64,000 nucleotides of DNA from Baylisascaris procyonis (GCA_037389465.1 JAZARR010000088.1:1364001-1428000), one strand, 5' to 3'; counted from the first letter of the stretch, positions 38,524 through 51,349 are shown. Program-made: numbers and translations. Notes: generated by a model from the letters alone, not told the origin.

Positions 38524-40207
38524 TTAATCATCTTCTGTGAACGCACTGGGAGCTTTTCTCCGCTCTTCTGCATAAGGTATTATGATGGCGATATAACCTT
38601 GATTTTCGGGTGCTGTTTTTATCAATTCTGGTTTCTCGCTTAAACAGTTATTTACTTCAACAAGATTCGCCTTGATCCCCGCACGGAGTATGTACTGACT
38701 GCCGTCCTCGCATTCGACAATGCAAAGTCTCGTGTCGGGTAGGAGAGCCAATCCTCCCTGGAACAATGTGATCATTAACAAGCATTTTGTTAATTTTTAA
38801 ATGAGTGGAAGTTGTTTGGGATAGAAGGTAATCACGAACACCTTCGTTTTTCAAGCCGTCCAGTTACGGAAGGAAGTGGGCGAGAGCAGAGAGGGAGAGG
38901 GATGGAGACCGCCGATTTGTCGCATTTCTGTCGAACGACTCGGAGTGAAAATGTAAGGAAAATTTGAGGGAAAAAAAGAAAAATTCGCGAAAAAAAAGAA
39001 CAAATCCGATAAGACAGCTATCCTAAGCTATCCTCACTAAGAACATCAGCGCGATGACTGCATGCAAAATTCACGCGACCAGCCAACCACAAAACTGCAA
39101 TGCAGCTTGCACGCTACTCTTTGAATAAATTCCACATGTTCTGCACACTTTATTTTGGCATGACTTGCGGAGGCCGTGAAAATCCTATCCGAAACAACGC
39201 ACGTATGTCGCACGAAACGGTTCCGGTCATTTGTTTCTAAATCTAGGACCAGCTGGGTGGTTGCGCTAATATTGTATATAGGATCACCGCTAACTGCACA
39301 CGATTGCTGAACTACTATTCATCTAAAAAAGACTTACACAGCTTGTGCTGATCTTTATGTCAATACCTTCGCTATCACTCCAACTAAGCGATGAAGGCTT
39401 TCGATTCCTTTTGCTTGCCTTAGCTTGAGAATTTCCGGCTTTCCCTTGCACATTACTTCTAAAATTTCCTTCCATTTGCATAAAAAACTTCCAGCTCACT
39501 TCACTTCAAAAAAATTTTCCCGCTAGCTTTACCCATTACAAATTTGAAAGTTTTTGCTTCTCCTTGGGTGCCGAAAACTATATGCTGAACAGCTGCAAAC
39601 GCCAATATTCTACCTACTATAGCATCTGTAACGCAAGACCTCTCCGAATCTGAAAATTCATTGAAACAATTAAAGCAGAAACAACTGAAGATGATCCGAA
39701 CGTATTTTTGAGCCGATGAGTGGAAAATTCTGCTTTTTTTTTTAGACTTTCGATTTAAAAACATCTATTCACTGCATGAGGTTTGCACTCAAACGCTCAA
39801 ATACGCTTACAACTTTACCTCCGAGCCTTAATTCATGAAGCAAAGCACCGTGAAATTACCATTTGACGACCCATTTTCTAGTTAATAAATCGCAACACAA
39901 GTGCTACACTGAACACGCTCATACATATCTTACTAATGTGACAGCAGTATAAATGACAAACCTTTTTAGCTTTACCGGTAACCTGCCGTTGGCTTCTATC
40001 TGTTCGTTTATTCTTGCCCATTTGCCAACCGACCTTCGTGATTTGCTTGCGCATCGCTTCATGCTTCCTGTTCAGTGTTACTACTATGACACCGCTTGGA
40101 TGTCGCAGGTAGCACAAGTCGTTGTTATTGGTCAATACGTAGCGCTTATATTCGCGCTCAACCAACGACGGGTACCTCATCCTTGCAGATGGCATCTCCT
40201 CGCTCAT
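38524..40207 (-). CDS. abitram: ABITRAM (FAM206A/Simiate) family protein
   Basis: Two exons, 40207-39962 and 38757-38524, join in phase 0 (AAG|GTTTGT to TTGTTCCAG) to give 159 aa, against about 181 in human. The match to the family runs throughout: [11 protein letters not shown] near residue 13 (human PSLVDRYFTRW), [12 protein letters not shown], then VTGKAKKGG across the splice, [12 protein letters not shown] at about 93-104, LVEVNN and the signature [11 protein letters not shown] near 133-143. The vertebrate protein is reported to bind actin and to act in the nucleus and in neurite formation. The fold resembles a GcvH/biotinyl-type beta domain, but no lipoyl lysine role is known. I chose the ATG at 40207 because it places the PSLV motif as in homologues; an in-frame ATG lies nine codons upstream. 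A possible ATTAAA poly(A) signal is near 38490. Confidence 0.9.
39084..39656 (-). other. Coding-like frames inside the ABITRAM intron
   Basis: The minus strand within the intron holds three frames that look protein-like: 39656-39501 (after TGAATTTTCAG, reading [14 protein letters not shown]), 39483-39337 (from [23 protein letters not shown] to a GTAAGT donor), and about 39310-39070 ([20 protein letters not shown]). In the middle segment a second overlapping frame ([15 protein letters not shown]) is just as plausible, so they cannot all be real. They may be exons of a nested same-strand gene or chance frames. They are not needed to splice ABITRAM. Confidence 0.22.
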
Positions 40208-40696
40208 CCTCGCGGTATCTTTAATTTTTACCATTACTCACAGACATCACGGAAACATTAACGCAAATATTTCATTTCTTCCATGTGCATTCGAATCGAT
40301 GGCATCAAGCAACAGTCTCACATCGTAAGCCAACAAACACGACTAAAAGAACCATCATTCCAACTAGCAGCTCCAATGCCATTTTCGTGAGCATTTATGC
40401 AAAGGGCATACCCAAGGCTCCCCCAGACCGTGACAGCACCTGCACAAGCAAAAATGTCCCAGAAGCTGTCTACGCAATATGCGCATGAACCGAAATCGAG
40501 CCATCTCCGAATTCCGCGAACACTGGCAAGCTTCTAAATATAATTTACATAATTCCTAGGCGATCAAAGATTGAAAATGGCCAGTTATGGACCACTCGAA
40601 TGTAGCGTTTTTTCGATAGCATAATAGACATTCATGAAGAGCGCAAACGTGTCAATTCGTTTATTGAACCGATAGTGACAAATCGTCCCTGTCTGA

Positions 40697-40907
40697 GGCT
40701 AAACACCGAAAATCAACCAAACGTATAACAAATCACGTCGTCCAACTTTATAGGAAGAAAGACAGAATTGAAACGCACTGCAAAAGCAAGATATATGAAG
40801 CGGGTAGATCCTCGAAACAAACCAAATGCACGGGCAGCTTCAAGGAAGTCGACACTGAGAGGGAGGAGGATTATGAGCGTCTAGAGAACAAGCGCAAATC
40901 GGCGTGA
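40697..40907 (+). CDS. Possible plus-strand terminal exon between ABITRAM and ANKRD13C
   Basis: After a TAA the plus strand stays open for about 67 codons with no ATG and ends at a TGA at 40905-40907. The encoded peptide is strongly hydrophilic (YRKKDRIETHCKSKIYEAGR; later KEVDTEREEDYERLENKRKS), a composition unlike AT-driven noise. Neither a convincing acceptor nor a homologue was found. It could be the C-terminal exon of an unrecognised gene on the opposite strand to both neighbours. Confidence 0.22.
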
Positions 40908-41452
40908 AGTTCATGAGAATCATATGAGAAAGCACAGTTTTGTGATGGAAATTTCACTTAAATATGATTTTTAATGTAGCACTCTAATTCTCTCTCCCTC
41001 TCTTTGAACCATGCGTAGAACATCTCTAAGCAATATTCTTCCTCTTCCCATAATCGACTAAATACCAAGAAATAAGTCCACTCAATGCCTACTTTACCAA
41101 TGAATATACACAGCGATAACAATATGAAGAAAACATTATGCGTTTATGATGAAATGCGCAAATTTCTTTCAAAAAAAAAAAAAAAAACGCATATACTTTG
41201 AATAATTCTTAAAGGTGAATCATCATCAAGCGATATACAGCTTCAAACATAATGCATGCATTCGACAGGCGATTATGAGATTCGCCATTATCGATCATCA
41301 CAACAATTATCAATAGTCACATCAAATGATACTCTCTCCTTCTTGCAAACTTTTTTTTTCTGGATCAGACTTTCCGACACTGGTGGAATGCAACTGCATT
41401 CACGTTCGATAAACGTGCAATCAACGAGAGAGGATAGCAAGAGGAAAAAACA

Positions 41453-41536
41453 TTTGTTCACTGGCCGGATTTGAACCCGCAGCCTCTATAATAGGCTATA
41501 TCATCACTGCCTATTAACCGGTATACACAACACAGT
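41453..41536 (-). other. tRNA-like sequence (B box clear, body atypical)
   Basis: The minus strand contains GCGGGTTCAAATCCGGC, a good tRNA T-arm and internal promoter B box. The ends GTTACTG and CAGTGAA can form a 7-base acceptor-like stem with one mismatch and one G-T. An A-box-like TATACCGGTTAA is present. The centre forms a 7-bp stem (AATAGGC/GCCTATT) with a 12-base loop in place of a normal 5-bp/7-base anticodon arm. It is therefore a tRNA pseudogene or tRNA-derived element rather than a standard tRNA gene. Confidence 0.35.
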
Positions 41537-42382
41537 AACAGGCAAAAAGCTCTTTTCACCTTCAATCACAATGAGCACAAATCTATGGATGGCGAAAACA
41601 ACAATTCTCAGATTATATGTGCTAGAAGAATAAAGAATAAAAACACATCAATGAATCTAGGATATGCGTAGATGTGTTCATTAAAGACGCATAATAGTAA
41701 CTTCGAAACTGATCGCTGTCGTCTTCCTTCCATTCTCTGTCACATTTCATCGAAAGTTAGTAAGTATCAGCTCATTTCTCAGCGGAACAAAGATGTGTTG
41801 ATAGTGAAGACAACTCCTTTAAAGCATGAAATTTTTCAGTTACTTCTGAGAGTGCACGCTGCCCGGCTCTTTTAGATATTCGTCCAGTAATCCAAAGCAA
41901 AAACTCTCGCAAAGGTTGAGATCAACATTCAAACCCTCCGGAAAAAGTGGCTATTGAGAAAACAAAAGGAAGAACAAGACCGAAGAACACAGCAGAAATT
42001 TCGACCAGTTATTAAAAGTCCGAAAAGGAAAGAAAGAAAGAATTTTCAACCTACCTAAGAGACTCTCATTTGCCTCCAAACTTTTTCGTTCCGCAAAAAC
42101 ACAGATTACGGACTTTTCCGATGATGAAAGCAGAAGCATTATCCTAACCACATCACTCGTAATATGTCTCTCGTTAGCCTTGTTTTATCTCATGAGTAAA
42201 CACTGCTCTCTCCGCTTTTACATCACACACCACATCCTTTTTCACCCTTTACCTCAGCCCCTCTCCCTATTTTTTCAATGAAACCAATAAATTATGAAAC
42301 GCTCGCAATTACACCAACGTTCGAGTAAAGTAGTGCTTAGAGACGAATGAAAAGAGCAAAGTATCAGTAAGACCAGAATCAG

Positions 42383-45300
42383 TTATAAATCCGGGAACCT
42401 ATTAGCGTCTTCTCGATAAGACTTCGGAATTTTAAACATTTTGAAGGTCAGATCGTCGCGGAAGACCAGCTTCTGGAACGTGACCTTTGCTGAGATCGTT
42501 GGCAACAGTGGAATTTCTGAAAAATAATAACTACTAGCACTCCTTTTTCACTGCTACGAATAACGGAAAATGCCACAACAGGAACAAATATGCGATCACG
42601 AAACCCGTAATGAACATTATTCTCAAACTGAAAGGAAGGGGATTTTCAGTCAGCGATAAAATGGGATTTGCGGAAGCGATCCCTGAACACAAAGTGGGAA
42701 AAAGCTATGGATATTCAGCTGCATTATCGGCAATCACTATTACAAGGAGAAATGTGGATCTTATGAGATGGACCGGTAGCAGAGGAAAGTTAACAAGACA
42801 ATGACATGACGTTTGCCAAAAAGCGTAATGGAAGCCTGCAACGCATAAATATGAAAACAAATGAATAAAATGCACGATTTCTCATAACACATTCATATTA
42901 AAACTTGCTCGCTAATCCCCATCAAGCAAAGAGAGCGCAAAAAACGAGTTCCACCATACACTTTCCAAATCTCAGTGTACGGTAAAAATTGAATCGTATT
43001 TATTATTGATTTATTCCGAATTGTCATCACTATCCGATTGTATTTGTATACTCTTAACTTTGATACGCAGCCTTATGATACTAACTGTGGTAACTGCTGT
43101 AATACAAAGTACTATTACAAATCCCCCCTCTCAATTTCAGAACGAGAACTGGAAGACAAAACGAGGTCTGAATGATTTTTTACACTGTTTCCCTCATAAA
43201 ACCACTTGTGTATACTTACCGTTCACACTTATGTAGGCGTAATTTACATACGCGTCAACGGAAACGAAACACCTAGAAAATGGCGAGCAGCTGACGATAA
43301 CATCGTTCACAAGTGTGGCTGATGTTTCTAGCATGGACCAACTACCACTTGCTAACGTCAGTATGCAAAAACTACTGACTTAAGTGTATCCAACCACTCC
43401 AAATTACGAACAGGGCTAGAACTCCAAATTATCACTTCAATCTCCTTGTGCCCCACAATTTCCAGCCACTTCGCCGTCCATCTAAAGTGATAGCCTTTGG
43501 CCGAATACTTTTTCCCTTCCCAAAGCCAAGTTCTAAAAAAAAGTTTCAAAAGAAAACAGAAACTCACCCAATCTTACAGGGAATCCGGGAGGCAGACGAA
43601 CTTCGCAGAAACGTCGCAGCTTATTCAAATGTTTGAACGGTGCAACGATCTCCAAAATGTCCAAAAGTACGCCCACCGAGAGTGGAAACTCCTCGCTCTG
43701 GAATTATGCAAATATAGAAAATAAAAAAATAAAAAATTTAGTCAACTGCTTTGCCGATCGGCAATAAACTGCACACATATAAACAAATATATTGCCATTT
43801 GGTTATATTATCGTTCCATTGCAATATACGATTTTTCATATTAACGCGGCGTAGAAAACGGTTTCAAAGATAATTACCCCCCAACACTGGTAACTTCGTG
43901 GATACTCATGCATGCGCCAACATTTGATACATCAGCAAACCCAAATCTCGACTGTCTCTCAGTACCGATGGATATAGCTAACGTCAACGCATCCTCTAGG
44001 AAGTATCCTCTGAAGAAAATTCCACAATAAATCCCCGAAGACTTCCGGGCATTACAAGAATGCATTCAGCATAAAATGTTGGTCCCAAATCGGGACCTCT
44101 TCAGGTTATCCACGTAACACTTCATCTACTGGGTGAGCTAAAACTCAACACTTCTCTACCCGTTACATTTATTTAAGGACAACTTCACACAGAATTCTTT
44201 CTAGTACTAAGCGATAATGGTGAATTTCCCCCATATTCTTCCCTTTTATTGAAAAAATATGAGAATTATTGAGTCAATTTCATCTCTCGTAACGAAAGTC
44301 CTTATGCTCTCCATCCCCTCCCCTCGAAAAAAATCCGAACATTCGAACGAACTATCCTTTTCATCGTTCTCATGCGTTCACTCATTCATTCGCCACAAGG
44401 AAACTATTGAGAAAGACACTCCATTCAATCGAATTAGCTGAAACTATAAATCGACGCTCTAAAAGTTGTGGCAGCTAACTAAAATTCTCAAAGACTGAAT
44501 TACGTCCTAGAAAAGTTATTTCTTGAGCCGGGAATGAGTTAGTATCTAATAGTACATGTTTACTCTTAAAATATCCAGCTCGGTGCTTCCCTTTGAAAAT
44601 GGTCCCTCGACAAAGCCCAATACTAAATCGTCGTTCGATTGGGAAATTAGTGAAACGATTTGTCAGTTGCACGTTTACAAAAGCGCTACTAAACTGCGTA
44701 CATACCATAGCAATAAGGGCTTTGAACGTTTTTGTGTTTTGTTTAACCACCTGCGCTCTGCCAAGTGGTGGTGGAAGTCCCGGTGCCGCACCCAGATATT
44801 CCTCCCATGTTGTTGGCATACGTCCTGGAGGCGGCAAACTCTTACGATGTTGTAAGCTCTGAAAACACATTAAAAACAGATGGGCAAGTAGCAGTTGCTT
44901 ATAACTGCTTTTTCTTATATATTAACAGAAAACAACGAATTGCTCTAATAACGCAAAATTTACCGACTTAGCTTCGGTTTCAAATTTTTAAATGCACAAT
45001 CACTTCAGAACAATCGAAGAATGAACCCCTTTCCCCCCCCCCCTCAAATTCAGGCAAAAGGTATCACGTAATTCACGCTTCTAAAGGCAGATGAAAGATG
45101 AAATTTGGAGCTTTTTGAATTTTTCGGAATATCATTTTCGATCACGGGCTGAAAGCATGATTTCGCTCCACACAAACGTATATATAAACGCATCTACGCC
45201 ACTAAAGGCAACAATTATTGCCCTAATTTGTTGCTGCGAATCATGCAAAAATAAAAATAATTGATTACCTTCCAGTGTTAAGTAAAGCATTCACTAAATA

Positions 45301-48300
45301 TTTCATTGCAAATACATTCAAAAGCCTAGCACTAGCATATATTTACAAAGGAGCCACAAATGCACCTTTCTATTGCGGTAGAATGCAGCAAAAAAAGGAT
45401 GAAACCATAAAATCACATGCATCAGCTATTATGCAAACAGTCCACAAAGAAGTGCCACTGCATGAAATTCAATTGGTTCTTAGTGTTGCACGAAAGGAGA
45501 TGCAATGTCCTGGCAGTCAAATGATCCTACGTAGAAATCCTAAAATGCAAACAATAAAGCGGGCCCAAGATGGCAATCACGTGAGTTAAATACCACTCCA
45601 ACAATTTCGTGCCTTGCAAAACTTCACTGCCAGGCCATACCGCTCTCATGCAAAAATATAACAGCATTGTACGACAAATCTAGGGTTTCACTTTGTCTAA
45701 GTACTACTACGCGAATACCCTCGAAGCATTAATGTACACATCTGCGACATCTTCATTTCGATGCCGCTCATCAAATTATTGAGTTCCAATTATCTTGTGC
45801 AGTGAATTGTCATTCAATCTATCGGAAAGAAAAAAGCGCCTTTCTAAAGGTGGCATCCCCTCTCACATCAAAAACGAACAAATAGAAGCGATAATATGCG
45901 TCTTACCTTGAACTCATCGTCAGCCATTGCTGATCCAACGGCGAGGTTTTGCATAAATGCTTTATTCTTTTTGATATCCTCTGCTGTTAGATGCTCGCGC
46001 CTTAAAGAGCTTTTCATTTTTACGTTTCAAAAATGCATCCATCAAGAAATGGGAATTCTCAGAATTTGGTTGATCAAAAAAGAGGATGGATCATATGCTA
46101 TAGATGAGGGCCGATCCTCTCAGCAAGTGTAAGACTGTTTGTCAATCATGTTTACCCAAGAGCACATGTAGGACACTGCAAAGGTAAGAAATTCGCGGAA
46201 TACGGAACCAAAAAAATGGTGCTGGAGCACTGAGAGGAATGTGGCAGACATGTCGGCGTGAGATCTAGTTTCCACTTCGCTTTTCATCGAATTCTGCTGC
46301 AGTAAACAATCTAAGAATTTTTCCAAATTATCTTCAAAACTTACCTTTTGCGTGTGACCAGTGACATTCCTTCTACAGTGTAGTAGCATGCGTCGTAATC
46401 CCCTACTCTCTCCTGTAAATTTTTGAATTAGAAATCAATTAAACAAAGAAATAACAAGGGAATAGCTTTAGGGATATGTGCCTAAGATAATCGATACCTT
46501 AAAGAGTAAAACTGTGCTTTAACAAAGCCGCAAACTCTTCACGAGATTAGGGCTTTATTCGAATCAGTCAGCAATTCTTGCATATAACCATCAAAGTGTG
46601 ACAAGAAGAGCACAACGGCCTTATGCACTTCACATTCCACAAGAAGTACCATGCAAAACGAAACAACACCGTCGAAGATGCAAGGATGTTGCTAACTTCA
46701 AATGTACCACCACACTTCCCTGCCGTATGTAACATTTGATGATCCCACGACACAAGCAACTTTTCATTTCAAAGCATACTTCCTCACATCGTTAAGATCA
46801 TCTAGCACCTACTTGCAGATATCCATCTTAAAAAGAACTCACCAACAAATTCCCCAACTCTCCTCCATTCTTTATCCACTTTGTCCTCTATTTTCCCTAT
46901 ACTACTCTACCTCTTTTATTCCTGATCCCATGACAATAACGCGATTTAATGTCGGACAGCATCAAAATCCAAAACGACAACAATAGCTTCTGTTCAAGCT
47001 GAGTTTAATAAAGAAAGGTCACAATCTTCTAAAGCCCTTCAGCGCGTTGATTTAATAATCAGAAATTACAGTTCTGAAAACGGTTCTCAAAACAGCTCGT
47101 CAAATACATGGCCTGCTGGGGCTGGGTAAAACGTAGAGGACAAAAGTCTGATGCCATAGGTAAGTGGGATAACTAGTTAAATAAGATTATGTTAATTTTT
47201 GGACTTATGCAACTATACCAGTATCCGTCTTAAGTCCTCTTATTTTGACGATCGAGATAAGAAAGCCAAGTTTCTTCTTTTTCTGACAAATTCATCACTA
47301 CTTTTATTGGAGAAACGATTTGATATCTCCACTATATCCTTCTTTTGTCACATGCCGCTTTCCACATATATCCATAGGCATGACCTAAAGGCAACGTAAG
47401 TTTCCGTATCTACCACGAATCATGTTTCACTAACCGCTTTCTCGTGCTTGAAGATCCATCCCGACATCGTCCGTTCGAAAGTAATCGGTTTCGTAGACAT
47501 CTGTGCACTGACGATATCAGAAGACATCAAAACGTCTACTTCCTCGTCCAGTTCAGCGTCCGACTCTTCGTAGCGAATCCTTTGAAAAACCTGAGAAACG
47601 AAGCGCTATAAAGATCACTTGAGTTCCAAAAACAACCATAACCATTTTTATCATAAGCAGGGTTATTATTCTCCCACTTTTCATTCGATACTTCAGCAGG
47701 TGGTACTCGGCACAACTTAGCACATCCCAACATCACTCCGGAATAGTATCAAAGAAAGAGGTCGATCAATGCCAACCTTAGCCTTGTTGTCTAATATGAC
47801 CAACTGATCACGAGATTTGTCAGCTGCCGAGTTGTAAATGAATGAGATATCGCCGCGTTCCCAAGCTCTGTCGTTGAAATCTACTAAAGTCGTATCAAGC
47901 CTTAGGCAAGTCCCTCGCTTATAAATTTTGCACACATCCGACGGCAACATACGCGACAGCAATGGAACTGAAAACACAATATTGCTCTTGATGTTAAAAT
48001 CATACAACCTAAGATGGAGCCATCAAATATTTTAATGTGAACCTTTCAGTATGACCTTGTATTACTCGTTCCCTACTCACAGCTACCTGTCTAAGAAACA
48101 TTCAAAAAGAATACAAGCAGGGTTCGAGTACAGAACTAAAATAAGCGCACAAATATACAGCAAAATAAATGAGACAGAAAAAAGAATATAATGACTGGTA
48201 AATACAAGTGAACAGGTCAAGACTTACTCCAACTATGGAAGTCCCATCTGAGCTCCAAGTAGAAATCCCCCAATTCTGCAAGCATCCTCAGCAGATGTGG

Positions 48301-50832
48301 TTTCCTCGATGTCATACTTTCTCGCGATTGGGCTTTCAACTTGCGAAGCATGGTTGTGACTGAAAGTTTGTGGACTACTCACTAAAGTCGTTGAGTGGTT
48401 TAACTCTCTCTATATGCCTGCACAAATACAAATTACTGCCAATTAATGCGCCCAAACAAATAAGAACTGAACAAAGCATTCGACCAGTAAGAATATTCTT
48501 TCTTGAAGCATTTATAAATCCCACCAGCACACGGAAGAGCCGATAACACTCCACTTCCCTCTCCCCTCTAGCAATTTTCGGTGAATAGTTCCAATCTCAA
48601 TATTCAGCCCTCTTTACAACCCCCCCCCCTCCCTCTTAAAGCGCTAATTTAGGTAAACGGCGAACCTTCAGCCATCCTAGTCTCTCTTGTCGTTCCTCAA
48701 TAACAACCTCATGCAAATAAAGAGAAAAATCACTCACTTATCTGACGATCGCCATAGCTTACTGCCTCCATTAAACTGTTCCATCCTTCCTTATTTTTCA
48801 CCTTCACAGGGGCATTGTGAGCCAAGAGCAATGCCGTTGCCTCTAAAAATTTCAAATCAATCAAGTTATATTAAAATAAGTAACTAAATATGAATCCAAC
48901 AAGTTAGAAAAGAAATATGCAATGAATAATGGCTGTGTGCATGTTTCTGCTACCTGCTACCTGCACCCCATCTGATCGAGTAAACTATAACATTATGACA
49001 TCCTACCTCGATAGGGGGCAATATCAAATCCGAACATGCCTGAAAAAGAAGTATGAAAAAATAAATAGGAATATGTGATCGCATCACAGAAAACGACTAT
49101 CACGTTCGCCAAAACAACAACAAACGAGCAAAATGTTAAGTGATGAATAGATGTAGTATTTAAGGATGACGATACAATGCAGCGGATTTGCTTTCGGTTT
49201 CGCTCCTCTGCCAGGACATGGTGACTACAAAGCGCTCTGCGCAGAACATTGCCGTAAACAGTGCATCCAATAATATCACTAAGTGAATAGGGAAAACTTC
49301 CTATCGTTTTTTGTAAGTTTCGCTCCGGATTCGGAGTCGAAAGACTAAAAACAATCATGTGCAGCCACTGAGAACTTTCTGGGCAATCATTCGCCTTTTC
49401 CGCGCAAGCGCGGTAGACGGAGGGATAGAAGGATGGAAGCGGTAAAAAAGTCAGAAGATTGGAAGGTGGACAAAGGGGGAGGGAAATGCGGACAGCGCAG
49501 CAAGGTGGAGACGAGTAGCTGGCAGACAGTGATGGACTTTCATAACTCTGAAGAAGAACAATAAAACCCCTTTTAGAAAACACACTTTCGAAAGTTTCTA
49601 TCATTTCCTTCGGGTTAGTTCAAAGCTCCCCCCATGTGATAGCATTTCATATTGCTTAAAAAACATGACACAGAAGTCGAGAGACAGACAACCGTGTAAC
49701 TGATAATCACAAAGCAATTTCGGTCGAAAATCAATCATTTAAGCTTGATTCACAAAATTTGCATAAAAGTTTCCGCTCTAGTTCTCTCTCCATCTTTTCC
49801 CAGGCTATGCCGTTATCTAAGCCGTGCATTTTTTAACAAAACGTCATAGCAAGTCACTGTTTATACGGAAAAACATCTGATTCAACACAATGCTCGAAAG
49901 AGACGAATATCGCTTGGATAGAACTGCAGATGGAAACTTACCCCTGTGGCCCAGCATTGTTGAAATATGGAGTGCTGTATTGCCATGCATATCCTGCTCA
50001 TACAGATCTGCCCCTGAAAAATCTTGCGTTCTAAATACAACGTTCAAAGAAGGTTATGGATGACATGTGTGAAACACCTTGCCATTGCACACAATGTCCT
50101 ATTAAGTCGATCCTTATTAATTTCAGATTCACTTTCAATTTGGGCACGATGGCATCATATTCAGCCTTAAATTCGCAAGTATGCAGTTTCATTGCTGGTG
50201 ATAACATCTAACGGCTGATCTATATTCTTAAATCCACTTCTGTCTATGAACTTACGAAAATCTTTTTGATGCTTAAGACTGGTGCACGTTGATATTTTGA
50301 AGAGCTGATTAATGACGGTTTGCATTACTTTTTTAAATGAGATTTGCTTACATCTGAGAATCACATAATTAGCAATAAATTCCTGCATAAAGTTATGCTT
50401 CATTTGGTGAATTGATGTACCACCTATTTCGATGTTTATGCCTTAATCATCTTTAATAGTCAACGCAACACTCATTTATTATATTTATGCATTTGCATTT
50501 TAAAACATCACGCTGAACGACACGAAACTATCATTCAAATAACTATCGCATTATACTACGATTAGTGGTGGAGACACGCGTTGGATGATATAGGTAAACG
50601 GCGGTTCACAATGATCACATATACAACCACTGCACTAATGTAGATGCACAAGATGTGCACTTATCCTCTACGTAACGCAACTGCATTCTCAGTTTTCAGT
50701 GATCGTTATAAATCAATATCATCAAAAATTTGCATTAAAAAACAACATACCATTTCTGATAAGCATCATAATTGATTGTGTATCATTAAAAAACGCTGCA
50801 CGATGCAGCGGGAATTGCTCCTGATCCGACAT
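42383..50832 (-). CDS. ANKRD13C: ANKRD13C orthologue: ankyrin-repeat GPCR chaperone
   Basis: Eleven exons splice in frame: 50832-50751, 50013-49942, 48842-48738, 48359-48228, 47967-47777, 47590-47435, 46412-46345, 46000-45907, 44858-44706, 43697-43568 and 42516-42383. The product is 438 aa. Ankyrin repeats occupy about residues 8-95 (FPLHRAAFF, HGNTALHISTMLGH, EGWNSLMEAVSYGD). The GPCR-chaperone domain follows (LGDFYLELRWDFHSW at about 115-130; PSDVCKIYKRGTCLRLDTT; EEEVDILMSSDI-like EEVDVLMSSDI; EEFPLSVGVLLDILEIVAPF; LPPGFPVRLEIP). The end, EDANRFPDL, is the ANKRD13C ending, and the ubiquitin-interacting motifs of ANKRD13A, B and D are absent. In mammals ANKRD13C sits on the cytosolic ER face and aids biogenesis of certain GPCRs. 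The long low-complexity N-terminus of the human protein is missing here. All intron phases agree. Confidence 0.96.
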
Positions 50833-51039
50833 ATTATAAATGAAAGCTGGCCACGTGCCGGCGTCCTCCTGGATCTCAACGCCTCTGTGTACTTCTACAA
50901 CGAACTACCAATAAAAAAAAAAAATTGCGCTATTTTCAAACAACGTTCCGCTTATACGCACACTATGGACATGCAATATTATTCAACATAATCTAAACAA
51001 TCATGTGATAAAACGTGAAGAAGCGGGGAGAAAATTATT

Positions 51040-51097
<58 letters not shown>
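51040..51097. repeat. (TA)n microsatellite
   Basis: About 58 bases of TA repeat with one ATG interruption near the left end, about 200 bases upstream of the ANKRD13C start codon and 140 bases left of a tRNA-like sequence. Confidence 0.95.
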
Positions 51098-51098
<1 letters not shown>

Positions 51099-51240
51099 GT
51101 GCATACAAATATGTATGCTTGTCCCAAGCGTTCCATCACAAACGGGGAGAGTTCTATTGTGACTGATGGTGTTACGCGCCTAACAGGTCTATGCACTGCG
51201 TGCAGATGAGATACAGCGGAAAGTGACAGTGGATGCAACC

Positions 51241-51315
51241 GCCAGCTGTAGCTCAGTCAGCTAGAGCATTTGCCCAGAAATCGAAAGCTCACGGACCCGA
51301 TCCTAACCGCCCGAC
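51241..51315 (+). other. tRNA-like or SINE-like sequence upstream of ANKRD13C
   Basis: GTAGCTCAGTCAGCTAGAGC is a textbook tRNA D arm and A box (a 4-bp GCTC/GAGC stem). About 30 bases later GGACCCGATCCT resembles a degraded B box. The anticodon arm does not pair properly and the acceptor ends do not match, so it is not a working tRNA. A tRNA pseudogene or the head of a tRNA-derived SINE fits best. The AT-repeat just to its left is a common companion of such elements. Confidence 0.4.
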
Positions 51316-51349
51316 AAAGTTTCGAGTCGTCATCCTGCAAAAAGCAAAA

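Noticed and set aside
49005..49604. 203-codon minus-strand ORF within the ANKRD13C gene
   Set aside because: It lies wholly in the intron between the exons ending at 49942 and starting at 48842; Ser/Pro/Leu-rich with no homology to the gene or to anything recognised.
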